A model generated the notes under the pieces. It saw only the letters and a list, made by a program, of their open reading frames with translations, was not told the origin of the DNA and did no database searches. A DNA stretch of 64,000 bases from an uncultured Collinsella sp. (GTDB lineage Bacteria; Actinomycetota; Coriobacteriia; Coriobacteriales; Coriobacteriaceae): assembly GCA_934654835.1 (NCBI GenBank), contig CAKUGY010000004.1, positions 108,990-172,989 of the forward strand, read 5' to 3'. Below, in pieces: positions 17,946-27,827 of the stretch (position 1 is its first letter; each line of letters starts with the position of its first letter). The position numbers and the translations under genes are program-made.

Positions 17946-18683
17946 ATGCAATCCCAGGAATCTCAATCCTTCCCAAAAGCCACCAGCTTCGATACGGCGC
18001 TCGTGCGTTCTAAGATTATGGGGCCGAACCCCCTCAAGCTCTGCGAGGAGCTCCTTTGCGGTGCAAGTATTCCCTGCGGCGCCCGCGTCTGCGACCTTGG
18101 ATCGGGCACCGGTATCACCAGTGCCCTGCTCGCCCGCGAATATGGGTTTGACACCTACGCTGTCGACCTGTGGAGCGACCCCGAGGAGAATCGCGCGTTC
18201 TTTGATTCGCTCGGCATCTCGCGCGACACGATTCATCCCGTTCAGGCGGACGCCTCACAAGGCTTGCCGTTTGAGCGCGACTTTTTTGATGCGGTCGTGA
18301 GCATCGACTCGTACAACTACTACGGTCGCGACCCGCATTATCTGGGCGAACGCTTGCTCCCCTACGTAAAGCAAGGCGGGATGCTCTACTTAAGCATTCC
18401 CGGCATGGTCCGCGACTGCCATGACAACCTGCCCGATTGCCTGCTCAAATCCTGGACGCCCGAGCAGCTCGATTACATGCACGACATAGCCTGGTGGCGC
18501 GCCATAATCGAGCCGACCCCCGGCGTCGAGATTGTCTCGATGCAACCCATGCTCTGCACCAACGAGGCATGGGCAGACTGGCTCGCCTGCGACAATGAGT
18601 ACGCCGCGGGCGACCGCGCTGCCGTTGAAGCGGGCGCGCTCGAGTATCTCAACACCATCGCCATCGTGCTGAAGAAGCTCTAA
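17946..18683 (+). CDS. Class I SAM-dependent methyltransferase
   Basis: 245 residues. SAM-binding motif I VCDLGSGTGITSALLA (residues 47-62), acidic motif YAVDLW, motif with QADASQGLPF and the FFDAVVSIDSYNYY strand are all in order. This group of small-molecule methyltransferases resembles enzymes acting on phospho-lipids, amines or sterols, but the substrate is not identifiable. ATG at 17946 follows AGGAAAG. A strong terminator follows directly. Confidence 0.85.
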   Translation: MQSQESQSFPKATSFDTALVRSKIMGPNPLKLCEELLCGASIPCGARVCDLGSGTGITSALLAREYGFDTYAVDLWSDPEENRAFFDSLGISRDTIHPVQADASQGLPFERDFFDAVVSIDSYNYYGRDPHYLGERLLPYVKQGGMLYLSIPGMVRDCHDNLPDCLLKSWTPEQLDYMHDIAWWRAIIEPTPGVEIVSMQPMLCTNEAWADWLACDNEYAAGDRAAVEAGALEYLNTIAIVLKKL

Positions 18684-18689
18684 ACAACA

Positions 18690-18728
18690 GCCGCGCGAGG
18701 CCGTAGACATACGACCTCGCGCGGCTTC
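18690..18728 (+). terminator. Terminator of methyltransferase gene
   Basis: An 11-bp stem GCCGCGCGAGG / CCTCGCGCGGC with a 14-base loop followed by TTCTTTCTT, 7 bases after the stop codon. Confidence 0.85.
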
Positions 18729-18762
18729 TTTCTTCATGAGTTTTGGGGCAGACCAGCAGCCG

Positions 18763-19554
18763 TTACATCCTTACGCCAGGCTTGGGATGCTTGTACTGAC
18801 CATGGGCAGCCGTGCGCTTACCGCGCGAGATGGCGAACTTGGGGCAGTAGTGCAGGCAACGGAGACAGGCGGCGCACTCCGGCTTTGTCCAGACGGGAAG
18901 ACCGTCGCGCATCTCAATCGCCGACATGGGGCAGCGCTTGGCGCAAAGGCCACAACCGATACAGCACTCGGCGTCGACGACAAATCCACTCGTCTGCTGC
19001 ATGCGCGGCAGCCCAAACGCGTGATACGCGCACGATGCAAACAGGGGCACGCGATGGCGCATCATATTGCCCGTACGCCGCGCCCGCACCGCCTCGATCA
19101 CGGCATCAATCTGCGCCTCGGCAGCCTTATTGATGCTCTCGACCTTTTGGGGATCAGATAAATCGAACATGGGCGTCCAAGTGTCGGGCATTTTGACACT
19201 CATCGCAGCGTCCAATTTGAGCTCGCGTTCGCACAGCAGATCACGGGCGAATTTCCCGGCCTGCCCGGTCGTCGAGCCGTACGTCGAAACGAAGAACGTA
19301 TAGGGCTGCTTGCCGCCGTTCGTGTCGGCAGTATCCGAAAGGTCGGCCTTTTTCAAAAACTCGATCATCGGCGTCGGCAGGCCCCAGGCATACACCGGGG
19401 CGACAAATCCCAGCCGACAGAATTCTTTCGCCAAAGCAAGGCGAAAAGCCTCGGCATCAAAGTGCTCGATCGACATAACCTTGTCGTCCGTTGCCGCTGC
19501 GACGCGGCGCGCCACATGCTCGCTGTTCCCTGTCGCGCTAAAGTACAGGATCAT
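18763..19554 (-). CDS. EFR1 family flavodoxin-ferredoxin fusion
   Basis: 263 residues. The N-terminal 170 residues are flavodoxin-like (FSATGNSEHVAR phosphate loop; STYGSTTGQAGK), and the C-terminus holds two 4Fe-4S clusters (CIGCGLCAKRCP and CAACLRCLHYCP). EFR1 proteins are low-potential electron carriers or reductases in anaerobes; partner unknown. ATG at 19554 with GAGGGG upstream. It lies 37 bases after the ClC gene on the same strand, so co-transcription is possible. Confidence 0.88.
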   Translation of the reverse strand: MILYFSATGNSEHVARRVAAATDDKVMSIEHFDAEAFRLALAKEFCRLGFVAPVYAWGLPTPMIEFLKKADLSDTADTNGGKQPYTFFVSTYGSTTGQAGKFARDLLCERELKLDAAMSVKMPDTWTPMFDLSDPQKVESINKAAEAQIDAVIEAVRARRTGNMMRHRVPLFASCAYHAFGLPRMQQTSGFVVDAECCIGCGLCAKRCPMSAIEMRDGLPVWTKPECAACLRCLHYCPKFAISRGKRTAAHGQYKHPKPGVRM

Positions 19555-19591
19555 CTCGCACCCCTCTGGAGCTGACTCGCGATTGTCCGCG

Positions 19592-20878
19592 CTACTTGCG
19601 CAGCGGCTTGGGTAGTGGAATGCCGGCGGCGATGACGGCGGCGATGATCATGCAGACGATGCCCTTGAGCGGGAAGCACATGAGCAGCAGGCCCACGACC
19701 ATGACGGGCTGGCGCATGACGGCGCCCATCGTCGAGGCGGTGCAGACGGCAACGCAAAAGACCGGATCGGCACCGGTGAGGATGGCAAGGCCGTAGCCCA
19801 GGCTTACGCCCGAAAAGATAACCGGGAAGAAGTGCCCGCCGCGCCAGCCCATGTTGATAAGCGCCGGGGTCAGTATGGCCTTGACCAGACCGGTCGCGAT
19901 AAGCACGCCGGCGGGGATGGTCAGATAGGTTTCCATGAGGACATCGGCCTGCGTCTCGCCGGCAAACATGGTGTAGGGCAGAACCGTGCCACAAGCCGCA
20001 AGCACCAGACCGGCCAGCATGGCCTTAACGACAGGGCGCTCCCCTATCGCGTGGGCCAGTGCCTCGCTCGCGTGCTCCGCAACAAAGTACAGCCAGCCGC
20101 AGACCGTGCCGATCAGCGCCAGGGGGATAAGCCATGCGAGCTCGAGGTTGCCCACCTCGGCAGCCTCGAACCTGGGCATACCCATGCCGCCGCCCATAAG
20201 CTGGCCGAGCAGCAGATAGGTGCCCAGGCCGCCGGCAATCGCGATGCCGTAGACCACGGTCTTCTGTGCCTTGGGCAGCTTGATGGTGATCTCGTCAGAC
20301 GCGGAGTCCTCGCCATCGGCGCTGCCGGCGAGCGGGGCCACAAAGCCAAAGACGGGCGCGGTAAAGAGTGCCGTCAGCGCGGCCTGGGTGCCCAACAGCG
20401 TGAGCTCCCTAAACTCGGCGCCAAAGCGACGCATGCGGTCGCCGACCCAGCTGCACAGGCCCGCGATAACGCCGGTCAGTCCGGCCTCCGGTCCAATACT
20501 TCCGCCAAACAGCAGCGGCAGCAATGCCGCGAGCGAAAGCTTGCCCAGATTGTCATACGGGTAGCGTCCGTCTTGCTTGACCTTGGCCATTACCTGGTTG
20601 AGGTCGTCGGTCTTGGTGCCCGTCATCTTTTCGTACAGACCGATCAGCAGACCGCCCAGCAGGCAGACGAAAAATGGATACGGCAAAAAGCCGAACGGGC
20701 CGCTGGCGAGCTCGGGCGACGCCACTCCCAACATGTGTGGAATCTCGGTCCACAGATAGTCGATGCCGTGCTCCATCGCAAAGAAGAACAGCCAGACGGC
20801 GGCACCCGCGAATGCGCCGGTCACAGCCACGCTGACCAAAAACAGCGCGCGGTTTTTAGGTTTTGCAAGCTTATCCAT
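19592..20878 (-). CDS. ClC family chloride channel/antiporter
   Basis: 428 residues, about ten membrane helices. The anion-selectivity motif GGSIGPEAG (with Glu in GPEAG) is intact, and later helices carry NMGWRGGHFFPVIFSGVSLGY, the second ClC ion-site segment. ClC proteins move chloride, often coupled to protons; a fluoride-type channel is less likely because no fluoride riboswitch is seen in the 120 bases upstream. ATG at 20878 with GGAGGG. Confidence 0.9.
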   Translation of the reverse strand: MDKLAKPKNRALFLVSVAVTGAFAGAAVWLFFFAMEHGIDYLWTEIPHMLGVASPELASGPFGFLPYPFFVCLLGGLLIGLYEKMTGTKTDDLNQVMAKVKQDGRYPYDNLGKLSLAALLPLLFGGSIGPEAGLTGVIAGLCSWVGDRMRRFGAEFRELTLLGTQAALTALFTAPVFGFVAPLAGSADGEDSASDEITIKLPKAQKTVVYGIAIAGGLGTYLLLGQLMGGGMGMPRFEAAEVGNLELAWLIPLALIGTVCGWLYFVAEHASEALAHAIGERPVVKAMLAGLVLAACGTVLPYTMFAGETQADVLMETYLTIPAGVLIATGLVKAILTPALINMGWRGGHFFPVIFSGVSLGYGLAILTGADPVFCVAVCTASTMGAVMRQPVMVVGLLLMCFPLKGIVCMIIAAVIAAGIPLPKPLRK

Positions 20879-20972
20879 CGGGCCCTCCCGTGGTCAGAGT
20901 CGACAAAGGTATGTTTTATTGTAGAGCGAGCGTTGCCCAGACGAGCCAACCATCTGCACCCCAAACGGCGCC

Positions 20973-20995
20973 ATTGGGCGCAATGCACGCCCAAT
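20973..20995 (-). terminator. Hairpin after the LOG gene
   Basis: An 8-bp stem ATTGGGCG / CGCCCAAT with a 7-base loop, 7 bases downstream of the stop codon of the minus-strand LOG gene. No long T-run follows. Confidence 0.5.
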
Positions 20996-21002
20996 CTAGA
21001 AC

Positions 21003-21536
21003 TTAGCCATTGATGATCGAGGCAATCTCGTGCAAATCTTCGGCAAAGTAAATGCCCTGCTGGCGACGCGGACTCGATAATCCCTTTTCGATCATATGCT
21101 CGAGCAGGGCCTTCAGGTCGTTGTAGTAGCCGTCCAGGTTATACAGAATGCACGGCGCGCTCAGATGCCCCAACGACACGGCGGACATGACCTCGGCAAT
21201 CTCCTCGAGCGTGCCCGTGCCACCCGGGAAGGCGACGAACGCATCACCGAGTTCGATCATCTTCGCCTTGCGCTCGGCCATGTCGCTCGTCACGATGAGG
21301 TCGTCAATGCCGTCGTGTTGAAACTCGGCCTCGATAAAAAAGCTCGGCTCAACCCCCGTCACGTGGCCGCCGGCATCGAGCACGCTATCGGCGAGCGCAC
21401 CCATCAGGCCCGACTTGGACCCGCCGTATACCAGTGCGTGGCCGTTGGCACCAATCCACGTGCCGAGCTCTCGCACCGCGGGCAGAAACGCCGGGTCGTT
21501 ACCGACGCTGGCGCCCAGGTATACCGTGATATTCAA
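21003..21536 (-). CDS. LOG family protein (nucleotide phosphoribohydrolase-like)
   Basis: 177 residues of the LOG (Lonely Guy)/TIGR00730 family. The VYGGSKSGLMG motif and the catalytic PGGTGTLEEIAEV motif are both intact. Family members cleave nucleoside 5'-monophosphates to free base and ribose 5-phosphate. Start is a TTG at 21536, preceded by GAGGGGGA; the protein then begins NITVYLGAS, as expected for the family, and no ATG lies nearby. 37 bases separate it from the ion-channel gene upstream. Confidence 0.85.
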   Translation of the reverse strand: MNITVYLGASVGNDPAFLPAVRELGTWIGANGHALVYGGSKSGLMGALADSVLDAGGHVTGVEPSFFIEAEFQHDGIDDLIVTSDMAERKAKMIELGDAFVAFPGGTGTLEEIAEVMSAVSLGHLSAPCILYNLDGYYNDLKALLEHMIEKGLSSPRRQQGIYFAEDLHEIASIING

Positions 21537-21573
21537 TATTCAGTCCCCCTCGTCGTGACGCGCGACGCCCGTT

Positions 21574-21999
21574 CTAACGTTGGCGCCGGCGATATTCGCG
21601 CACGCGGCGCGACAGGTCGGCGAGCTCGTCGCGGTCGAGCTCTTCCAAATGCTCAAGATCGTCCATAAAGCGCGCCATGGTGTCCTTTTGGCGCATCTTG
21701 ATGAGCGTATTGCAGTAGCTCACCGCCACGCCCGTGAGCATAGCGATGTAGAAGATGCTAATGATGCTCAAAACGACCGTGATGACGCGGGCAACCGGTG
21801 TCTCGGCCGGAATGTCGCCAAAGCCGATGGTCGATACCGTCTCAAAGCTAAACCAGAGCCCGTCGCCAAAGGTAAGAGTCGTGGGCTCGGACAGCCAGAC
21901 AGCCGTCGAACACAGCAGGTAGAAGACGAGGAACAGACCCGTGATACGCACGAAGCCCGCCTGGCGCAACACATCGGCAAGCGTCCTCAGCTTTTTCAT
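21574..21999 (-). CDS. Two-helix potassium channel family protein
   Basis: 141 residues: helix 1 (ITGLFLVFYLLCSTAVW), a pore loop with the selectivity filter TIGFGD (canonical TVGYGD), helix 2 (VITVVLSIISIFYIAMLTGVAV) and a charged coiled C-terminus (LEHLEELDRDELADLSRR). It should form a tetrameric K+ channel. The C-terminus is too short for an RCK domain. ATG at 21999 follows AAGGGG. Probably forms an operon with the LOG gene. Confidence 0.88.
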   Translation of the reverse strand: MKKLRTLADVLRQAGFVRITGLFLVFYLLCSTAVWLSEPTTLTFGDGLWFSFETVSTIGFGDIPAETPVARVITVVLSIISIFYIAMLTGVAVSYCNTLIKMRQKDTMARFMDDLEHLEELDRDELADLSRRVREYRRRQR

Positions 22000-22053
22000 C
22001 GCGACCCCTTCCGCGGACAATCAATCACATTCGCTCGGTATTGTCCCACATCC

Positions 22054-22134
22054 GGCAGCTAGGGACGTTCCTTTTGTGCCGGCAGAAAGGGACTGTCCCC
22101 AACTGCCGGCAGGAAAGGAACGTCCCCATCTGCC
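22054..22134. repeat. GGGACGTTCCTTT nested palindrome
   Basis: Outer arms GGCAG...GGGACGTTCCTTT and AAAGGAACGTCCC...CTGCC enclose an inner GCCGGCAG / CTGCCGGC stem. The motif GGGACGTTC is shared with the palindromes at 6573-6630 and 32282-32353. It fills the gap between the divergent K+ channel and histidine kinase genes. Confidence 0.8.
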
Positions 22135-22232
22135 AAGCGCCAAACGGTGCCCCGTTTAACGGTATGCGGGTCAAACGGGATGGCTGAGCTGGTATCCTTA
22201 CGTGGTATTGCCTCGATTCGTTAGGATTGCCC

Positions 22233-25037
22233 GTGAGAGCTGCCGCCGTCCTTCGTTCAACTATATATCGCGCCCTCGCCATCGTTCTCACCGCACTTAC
22301 CGCGCTGAGTGCCGCCGCACCCGTGCCGGCCCTTGCCGACCAGTCCGAGCAGCAGGTCAAAACGGTTCGCGTCGGCTGGCTTGTCAACAACGAGGGGTTC
22401 CAAGACGGCAACCCAGGCGAGCGCCTTTCGGGCTGGGGTTACGAATACCTCCAGACCCTCTCGTACTACACCCCCGGATGGAAATACGAATATGTCTCCG
22501 GTACGTTCACCGAGCTCATGGACAAGCTCGAGGCGGGCGAGATCGACCTCATGCCCAATATCTCCTACTCCGAGGAACGCGCCCAAAAGCTGCTTTTCTC
22601 ATCGAACCCCGAGGGCACCGAGCGCTACTACATCTATGCCAGGCCCGACCGAGACGACTTGGCCACGGGCGACCTCCAGGCGCTCCAGGGCCTCACCATT
22701 GGCTGCAATCCCGGCGTTATGCAGACCTTCGTCGGCCAGCAGTGGCTTGCCGACGAAGGCATTACCTGCACCTATAAAGAAATAGCCAGTGGCGGCGGCC
22801 TCTTCGATGCGTTGGCAAACGGCGAGGTCGACGCCATCATCATGAACGACACGATCTCATCGCCTAGCGCCTCCCCCATGTTCTACGTAGGCTCAAGCGA
22901 CTACTATTTCGCCGTCCCCAAAAGCCGCCCCGACCTTATGGACGATATCAATGCCGCCATGGCGGCAATCGCCCGATTCAACCCCCGCTACAATGACGAG
23001 GTCAAAGCAAATTACTCGGCCCAAAACAGCGGGTCATCATCACTTGACGGCGCCGAGGCCTCCTGGCTTAAAGCAAACGGCAACACCATCACGCTCGGCT
23101 ATCTTACAAACCAGCTCCCCTACTGCACGCAAAATGACGATGGCGAAATGGAGGGGTCGCTTGCCTCGCTCGCGACGACGTTGCACGACAAGTTTGGCAT
23201 TAACGTTAAAACAGTCGCCATCGCAGACACCAATCAAATGATCAAAGCCCTTTCAGAAGGCACCATCGATGTCGCCCTGCCATTCTTTCGTGACTACTGG
23301 CTCGCCGAACAGGTGGGGGTCATCCAGTCAAACTCGACGGGAACGGTCTCCCTGACCGCTATCCACAGCAGCAACGACCTGAGCAAGGACCTCAAGAACA
23401 TCGCTTGCACAAAGAGCGCTATCGTCAACCGCTTTGAGCTCGAGAGCCTGTTCCCCGACGCGACGGTAACCGAGTACCCAAGCGGCAGCGAGATGCTCAA
23501 AGCCCTCAATAAAGGAGAAGCCAGTTGCATCATCGTCCCCAGTACGCGCCTGGAAACCATCCGCGACACCTACGACATCGAGGATTTCGAAACGCAGGAA
23601 CTCACCAACACAGCAGAACTATCGTGCTTGATCTCGCGCGGCAATCCCCAACTCCTAGGGATCATTAATAAGGGTATCGTCAATGCCGGCGAATCGCTCT
23701 CCGCGAACAGTTATTCCCCCACATCGTATTCGGCTCAAGAATCCGATACACTTCGATTCCTCTATCGCAACCGTACCGCCATTGCCACCGTTATCATCTG
23801 CATTTTGCTGACCGGCATCGCCATCCTTGTCTGGTCGCTTCAACGCGCGCGGAAAGAGCGGCAGAAAGCCGACGCCGCCAACGCCGCCAAGACCGCGTTC
23901 CTCACGCGCATGAGCCACGACATCCGCACACCGCTCAACGGCATCTTGGGCCTTATTGAGATTGAGGAATTGAAAGAGGGCGATATAAAGGTCGCTCGCG
24001 AAAGCCGCGCCAAGGCGCGCGTCGCTGCCAACCACCTGCTTTCACTCATCAACGACATCCTCGAAATGGGCAGGATCGAGGAGCGCAAAGTGACACTCGA
24101 GCACAAATCGTTCAACCTCAAGGAGCTCTGTGACGATGCCTTGGTGCTGTGCAAACTCCGCGCATCGGACCGCGGCATTACGCTGCTCAACGCCAGCGAG
24201 CCCTATGCCGTCGACCAGAGCATGATCGGCAGCCCCACCCATATCCGCCGAATCATCATCAACCTGCTCGACAACAGCATCAAATACAACAAGCATGGCG
24301 GCACCGTCACCTTCTCTTCCACCGTCAAACCGCTCAACGACGCACGTGCGCTCTTTTGCTTCACCATCGAAGACACCGGCATTGGCATGACGCCCGAGTT
24401 TTTGAAGCATATCTACGAGCCGTTCGCCCAAGAGGGCGACGACGCCCGCAGCAAGTTCCAGGGAACCGGCATGGGCATGCCCATTGTCAAATCGCTCATC
24501 GACATGATGGGCGGCACCATCGAGATTTCAAGCGAACTCGGCGTGGGCAGCACGTTCACTGTCCAGATTCCGCTCGATATCGACAAGAACCCTCGGGCCC
24601 ACATAAAGCCAGCCGAGGCAAGGCCCAGCTGCTCGATTGCCGGCATGAACGTCCTGCTCGCCGAAGACAACGACCTGAATGCCGAAATTGCCCAGGCGCT
24701 GCTGGAATCCGAGGACGTTGTGGTGACCCGCGCGGCCAATGGCAACGAGGTTGTCGACCTGTACCTGTCGCACCCCGCCGGCAGCTTCGACGCCATCCTC
24801 ATGGACATCATGATGCCCGGTATGGACGGTTATGAGGCAACGCGCGTGATTCGTCTGAGCGACAAGCCCGACGCCGCCGACATCCCCATCATCGCGCTGA
24901 CCGCCAACGCTTTTGCCGAGGACGCCAAGGCCGCACGTGACGCCGGCATGAACGCCCATCTGCCCAAGCCGCTCGATTTTGACAAGCTCAAAAACATTCT
25001 CGCCCGCATCAAACAGTACGGGGCAGCTTCGGTATAG
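22233..25037 (+). CDS. Hybrid histidine kinase with two fused solute-binding sensor domains
   Basis: 934 residues. A signal peptide (residues 1-36) leads into two periplasmic type 2 solute-binding domains (about 45-260 and 285-500), a membrane helix (516-537), HisKA with the phosphorylated His in MSHDIRTPLNG (about 561), an ATPase domain (NLLDNSIKYN; DTGIGM; GTGMGM) and a receiver with Asp in LMDIMMPGMDG (about 856). It resembles BvgS/EvgS-type sensors that bind small solutes. No DNA-binding output is attached; a separate regulator or His-phosphotransfer protein must act downstream. GTG at 22233 is chosen because AGGA lies 6 bases before it. Confidence 0.9.
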   Translation: MRAAAVLRSTIYRALAIVLTALTALSAAAPVPALADQSEQQVKTVRVGWLVNNEGFQDGNPGERLSGWGYEYLQTLSYYTPGWKYEYVSGTFTELMDKLEAGEIDLMPNISYSEERAQKLLFSSNPEGTERYYIYARPDRDDLATGDLQALQGLTIGCNPGVMQTFVGQQWLADEGITCTYKEIASGGGLFDALANGEVDAIIMNDTISSPSASPMFYVGSSDYYFAVPKSRPDLMDDINAAMAAIARFNPRYNDEVKANYSAQNSGSSSLDGAEASWLKANGNTITLGYLTNQLPYCTQNDDGEMEGSLASLATTLHDKFGINVKTVAIADTNQMIKALSEGTIDVALPFFRDYWLAEQVGVIQSNSTGTVSLTAIHSSNDLSKDLKNIACTKSAIVNRFELESLFPDATVTEYPSGSEMLKALNKGEASCIIVPSTRLETIRDTYDIEDFETQELTNTAELSCLISRGNPQLLGIINKGIVNAGESLSANSYSPTSYSAQESDTLRFLYRNRTAIATVIICILLTGIAILVWSLQRARKERQKADAANAAKTAFLTRMSHDIRTPLNGILGLIEIEELKEGDIKVARESRAKARVAANHLLSLINDILEMGRIEERKVTLEHKSFNLKELCDDALVLCKLRASDRGITLLNASEPYAVDQSMIGSPTHIRRIIINLLDNSIKYNKHGGTVTFSSTVKPLNDARALFCFTIEDTGIGMTPEFLKHIYEPFAQEGDDARSKFQGTGMGMPIVKSLIDMMGGTIEISSELGVGSTFTVQIPLDIDKNPRAHIKPAEARPSCSIAGMNVLLAEDNDLNAEIAQALLESEDVVVTRAANGNEVVDLYLSHPAGSFDAILMDIMMPGMDGYEATRVIRLSDKPDAADIPIIALTANAFAEDAKAARDAGMNAHLPKPLDFDKLKNILARIKQYGAASV

Positions 25038-25079
25038 TCTCTCCCCAAGAACCATGCCCGATTGGAAAGGAATCCCGCG

Positions 25080-25559
25080 ATGTTTAGGCCCCTACGCCGA
25101 AAGAAACGCGCCATCACCGACGAGGCGGCGCGTGAGCTGCTCGCCACCTGCAAGCGCGGCGTCTTTGCCGTCAACGGCGACGATGGCTACCCGTACGCCA
25201 TTCCCGTCAACTACTTCTTTGACGCTGAGCACGACAAGATTTACTTCCACGGCGCCAAGGCGGGCCACAAGGTCGACGCTCTCAAGCGTGACGACAAGAT
25301 CTGTTTTACCGTCTACGGCAACGACTGGTACAAGGACGACGATTGGGCGCCCTACGTGCAGAGCACCGTTGTCTTTGGCCGTTGCCGCCTAGCGAATGAC
25401 ACCCCCGCATTTATCGAGGACAAGGTCCGTGAGTTCGCGCTCAAGTACTACCCCACCGCCGAAGAGGTCGAGGAGGAAATCGCCAAGGACATCAAGGGCG
25501 TTCAGCTGTACGAAATTACGATTGAGCATCTCTGCGGCAAGCAGATTCACGAAAAATAA
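25080..25559 (+). CDS. Pyridoxamine 5'-phosphate oxidase-fold protein (NimA-like)
   Basis: 159 residues with the split-barrel flavin fold. The N-terminal LLATCKRGVFAVNGDDGYPYAIPVNYFFD, the KIYFHGAKAGHKVDAL segment and the GRCRL strand are typical of the NimA/YhbP group. Members bind FMN or haem; the Nim branch reduces nitroimidazoles, but that activity cannot be read from sequence. ATG at 25080 follows AAAGGA. It lies between two convergent hybrid kinases and ends before a strong terminator. Confidence 0.85.
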   Translation: MFRPLRRKKRAITDEAARELLATCKRGVFAVNGDDGYPYAIPVNYFFDAEHDKIYFHGAKAGHKVDALKRDDKICFTVYGNDWYKDDDWAPYVQSTVVFGRCRLANDTPAFIEDKVREFALKYYPTAEEVEEEIAKDIKGVQLYEITIEHLCGKQIHEK

Positions 25560-25586
25560 ACCCCGAAGCAGGTCTCGCAAATAGCA

Positions 25587-25626
25587 ATACGGCCCGGTTC
25601 CAACCGATGTTGGGACCGGGCCGTAT
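25587..25626. terminator. Bidirectional terminator between oxidase and kinase genes
   Basis: A 12-bp stem ATACGGCCCGGT / ACCGGGCCGTAT plus further pairing in the loop, followed by CTTTA, between convergent genes. Confidence 0.85.
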
Positions 25627-25628
25627 CT

Positions 25629-27827
25629 TTACGATGCGTCGGCGGCGATGTGGGCAAGCGCCTCAATAAGCTCCTGAGAGCTCACGGGCTTGCTCAGATG
25701 CGCGTTCATGCCCGCCTCGCGCGAGAGCCTGCGATCGTCCGCGAAAGCATTGGCGCTTACCGCGATGATCGGCGTGGTCATCGCATCCTCGCGATTGAGC
25801 GCTCGGATTTGGCGCGTGGCCTCGAGGCCATCGATGCCGGGCATCATGATGTCCATGAGCACTACGTCGTACTCATACGGCGCGCTCGCAGCAAACGTCT
25901 CGACGGCAGACTCGCCATCCTTGGCATGCGTCACGATGGCACCGGCACGATCGAGCGTAAACTGCGCGATCTCGGCATTCAGGTCGTTGTCCTCGACCAG
26001 CAAAACACGCAGGCCCCGGAGCGCACCACCGTCGTCCACATTTACGCGAACGACCTGAGGCACCTCGGAACGGTCGCATTTCTCAAACGGCAGGCGAATG
26101 GTAAAGGTCGTCCCCTGCCCCAAGGTGCTCGTAAAGCTCATGGTTCCGCCCATAAGCTCGACCAGCTGCTTGGCGATGGAGGCACCCAGACCGGTTCCCG
26201 ACGATGCGCCCTCCACCTGTTGTTCCTCGCGGCTAAAGGGCTCGTACAGATGCTGCTGGAACTCCTCGCTCATGCCGATACCGTTGTCGGCAATTGTGTA
26301 TTCATAGACGGGAGTTCCGGCTCCATCCGCCGGCTCCACCTCGCGGCACACCATGCGAACATAGCCACCCTGGCGGTTGTACTTGACGGCATTGCCAGCA
26401 ATGTTAACCAGCAAGCGCTTAAGGTGCGTCACGCTAACTCGAGCATAGGGATGCTCGAGGCCCTGCTGGTCGCAGTCGATCGTCACAAAACGCTCCTCGG
26501 CCTGGCGCTCAAGAATATCGCGAACCTCGTTGTTAAGCGTCACCAAATTGGTGGGCACCGGATCCAAGTCGACCTGACCGCTCTCCAGGCGGCTCATGTC
26601 GAGTGCTTCGTTGGCAAGGTCGAGCAGCAGCCCCGATGCCGTCCAGATCTTTGAGCGGCACTCGGTCTGCTTTTGCAGATCGTCTGCATGAGCGTCTCCC
26701 ACCTCGACCATGCCGCGGATGCCGTTAATGGGCGTGCGCAGGTCGTGGCTCATGCGACGCAGGAACTCTGTCTTTGCCGAGTTGGCGGACGAGGCCTCGC
26801 GCGCCGCTTCGGCCAACTTGTCGCCGTAGTCGCGCTCCTGCTGCAGCAAATCCGTCAAGCGCCGGCGATCGGCGCGGCGACGAACCAGCACAACAGCGGT
26901 TACGGCACCGCCGTAGAGCACCAGCACGCAGGCAACAACGGCGGCAACAATCTCAAAATAGTGCTGCGCCGAGGCATAGGTGTACACGTAAAATTTACGC
27001 GCTTTGCCATATGTGCCCAGATACCACTTACCGTCGGCGTTGATCAGTCGGACCTTGCCGGGCAGGCAGCGCTCCTTAATACCGTCGACAATGATGGCAT
27101 CCGTCGCAGGTAGATCAAACACGCCCAATATGGTGGGCTCAACGACGTTAGTCGCAACGACCTTGCCATCGTTTTCGATCACGATATCGCCATCATCGAT
27201 GGTCTCGTACCCGTCGAGCAAGCTCTGCAGCTTGAGCGTATTGCCCGTGACCGCCTTGGCGCTTTGGTGCCTTACCGCGACAACGATACCGTCACCGTCC
27301 TGACGGGCGACGCAACCAATATCCGCGACCGAATCGTCCGCAAGCGTGATGCGGGCGGTGTAGGACTTAAGCGGATAGACTGCCACCTCCAGCACGGGAG
27401 TTTCTTTGAGATACGCCGCGAGCGCCTCGTAACTCACCTCGTCCGTCGAAGACTCTGCCACCAGGTTGCCCGACGCGTCCATCACAATCAGTGCGCTCAC
27501 GTTGAACTGGTCAGTATATTGCTCCAGCGTGGCACCATCCGCCGAGCCGTCGCGCTCCATGTCGCGCGCCGCCTCGTCGGCGATCTCCATAACGCGAATC
27601 AGATTTTTTGTCGCGTAGGCGCTGTTGAACGCATCGTAGGAAAGGCTCTGCGTTGCCACGTAGTCAACAACGTCCGCAAAGCGCTTCTCGGCCTGAGCAG
27701 TCGTATAGCCATAACTTGCCATACCGGCAACGACCGAAAGCGCTATTCCCACCAGGGCGACAAGCGGCCACATCCATGACGCACGATTGCCCTGCTCCTC
27801 TGTGACGTGATCAGGCATATCGATCAT
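25629..27827 (-). CDS. Hybrid histidine kinase with extracellular sensor domain
   Basis: 732 residues. Helix 1 (about 19-41), an extracellular region of about 240 residues, helix 2 (about 289-312), HisKA with His in RRMSHDLRTPING (about 357), an ATPase domain (NIAGNAVKYN; DNGIGM; GTGLGASI) and a C-terminal receiver with Asp in LMDIMMPGIDG (about 655). Its kinase and receiver modules closely resemble those of the 934-residue kinase nearby. Its ATG overlaps the stop of the binding-lipoprotein gene (ATGA), so the two are translationally coupled and probably work as one sensor. Confidence 0.9.
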   Translation of the reverse strand: MIDMPDHVTEEQGNRASWMWPLVALVGIALSVVAGMASYGYTTAQAEKRFADVVDYVATQSLSYDAFNSAYATKNLIRVMEIADEAARDMERDGSADGATLEQYTDQFNVSALIVMDASGNLVAESSTDEVSYEALAAYLKETPVLEVAVYPLKSYTARITLADDSVADIGCVARQDGDGIVVAVRHQSAKAVTGNTLKLQSLLDGYETIDDGDIVIENDGKVVATNVVEPTILGVFDLPATDAIIVDGIKERCLPGKVRLINADGKWYLGTYGKARKFYVYTYASAQHYFEIVAAVVACVLVLYGGAVTAVVLVRRRADRRRLTDLLQQERDYGDKLAEAAREASSANSAKTEFLRRMSHDLRTPINGIRGMVEVGDAHADDLQKQTECRSKIWTASGLLLDLANEALDMSRLESGQVDLDPVPTNLVTLNNEVRDILERQAEERFVTIDCDQQGLEHPYARVSVTHLKRLLVNIAGNAVKYNRQGGYVRMVCREVEPADGAGTPVYEYTIADNGIGMSEEFQQHLYEPFSREEQQVEGASSGTGLGASIAKQLVELMGGTMSFTSTLGQGTTFTIRLPFEKCDRSEVPQVVRVNVDDGGALRGLRVLLVEDNDLNAEIAQFTLDRAGAIVTHAKDGESAVETFAASAPYEYDVVLMDIMMPGIDGLEATRQIRALNREDAMTTPIIAVSANAFADDRRLSREAGMNAHLSKPVSSQELIEALAHIAADAS

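Noticed and set aside
20879..21000. Fluoride riboswitch before the ClC gene
   Set aside because: The conserved crcB-motif sequence and pseudoknot elements are absent from this leader.
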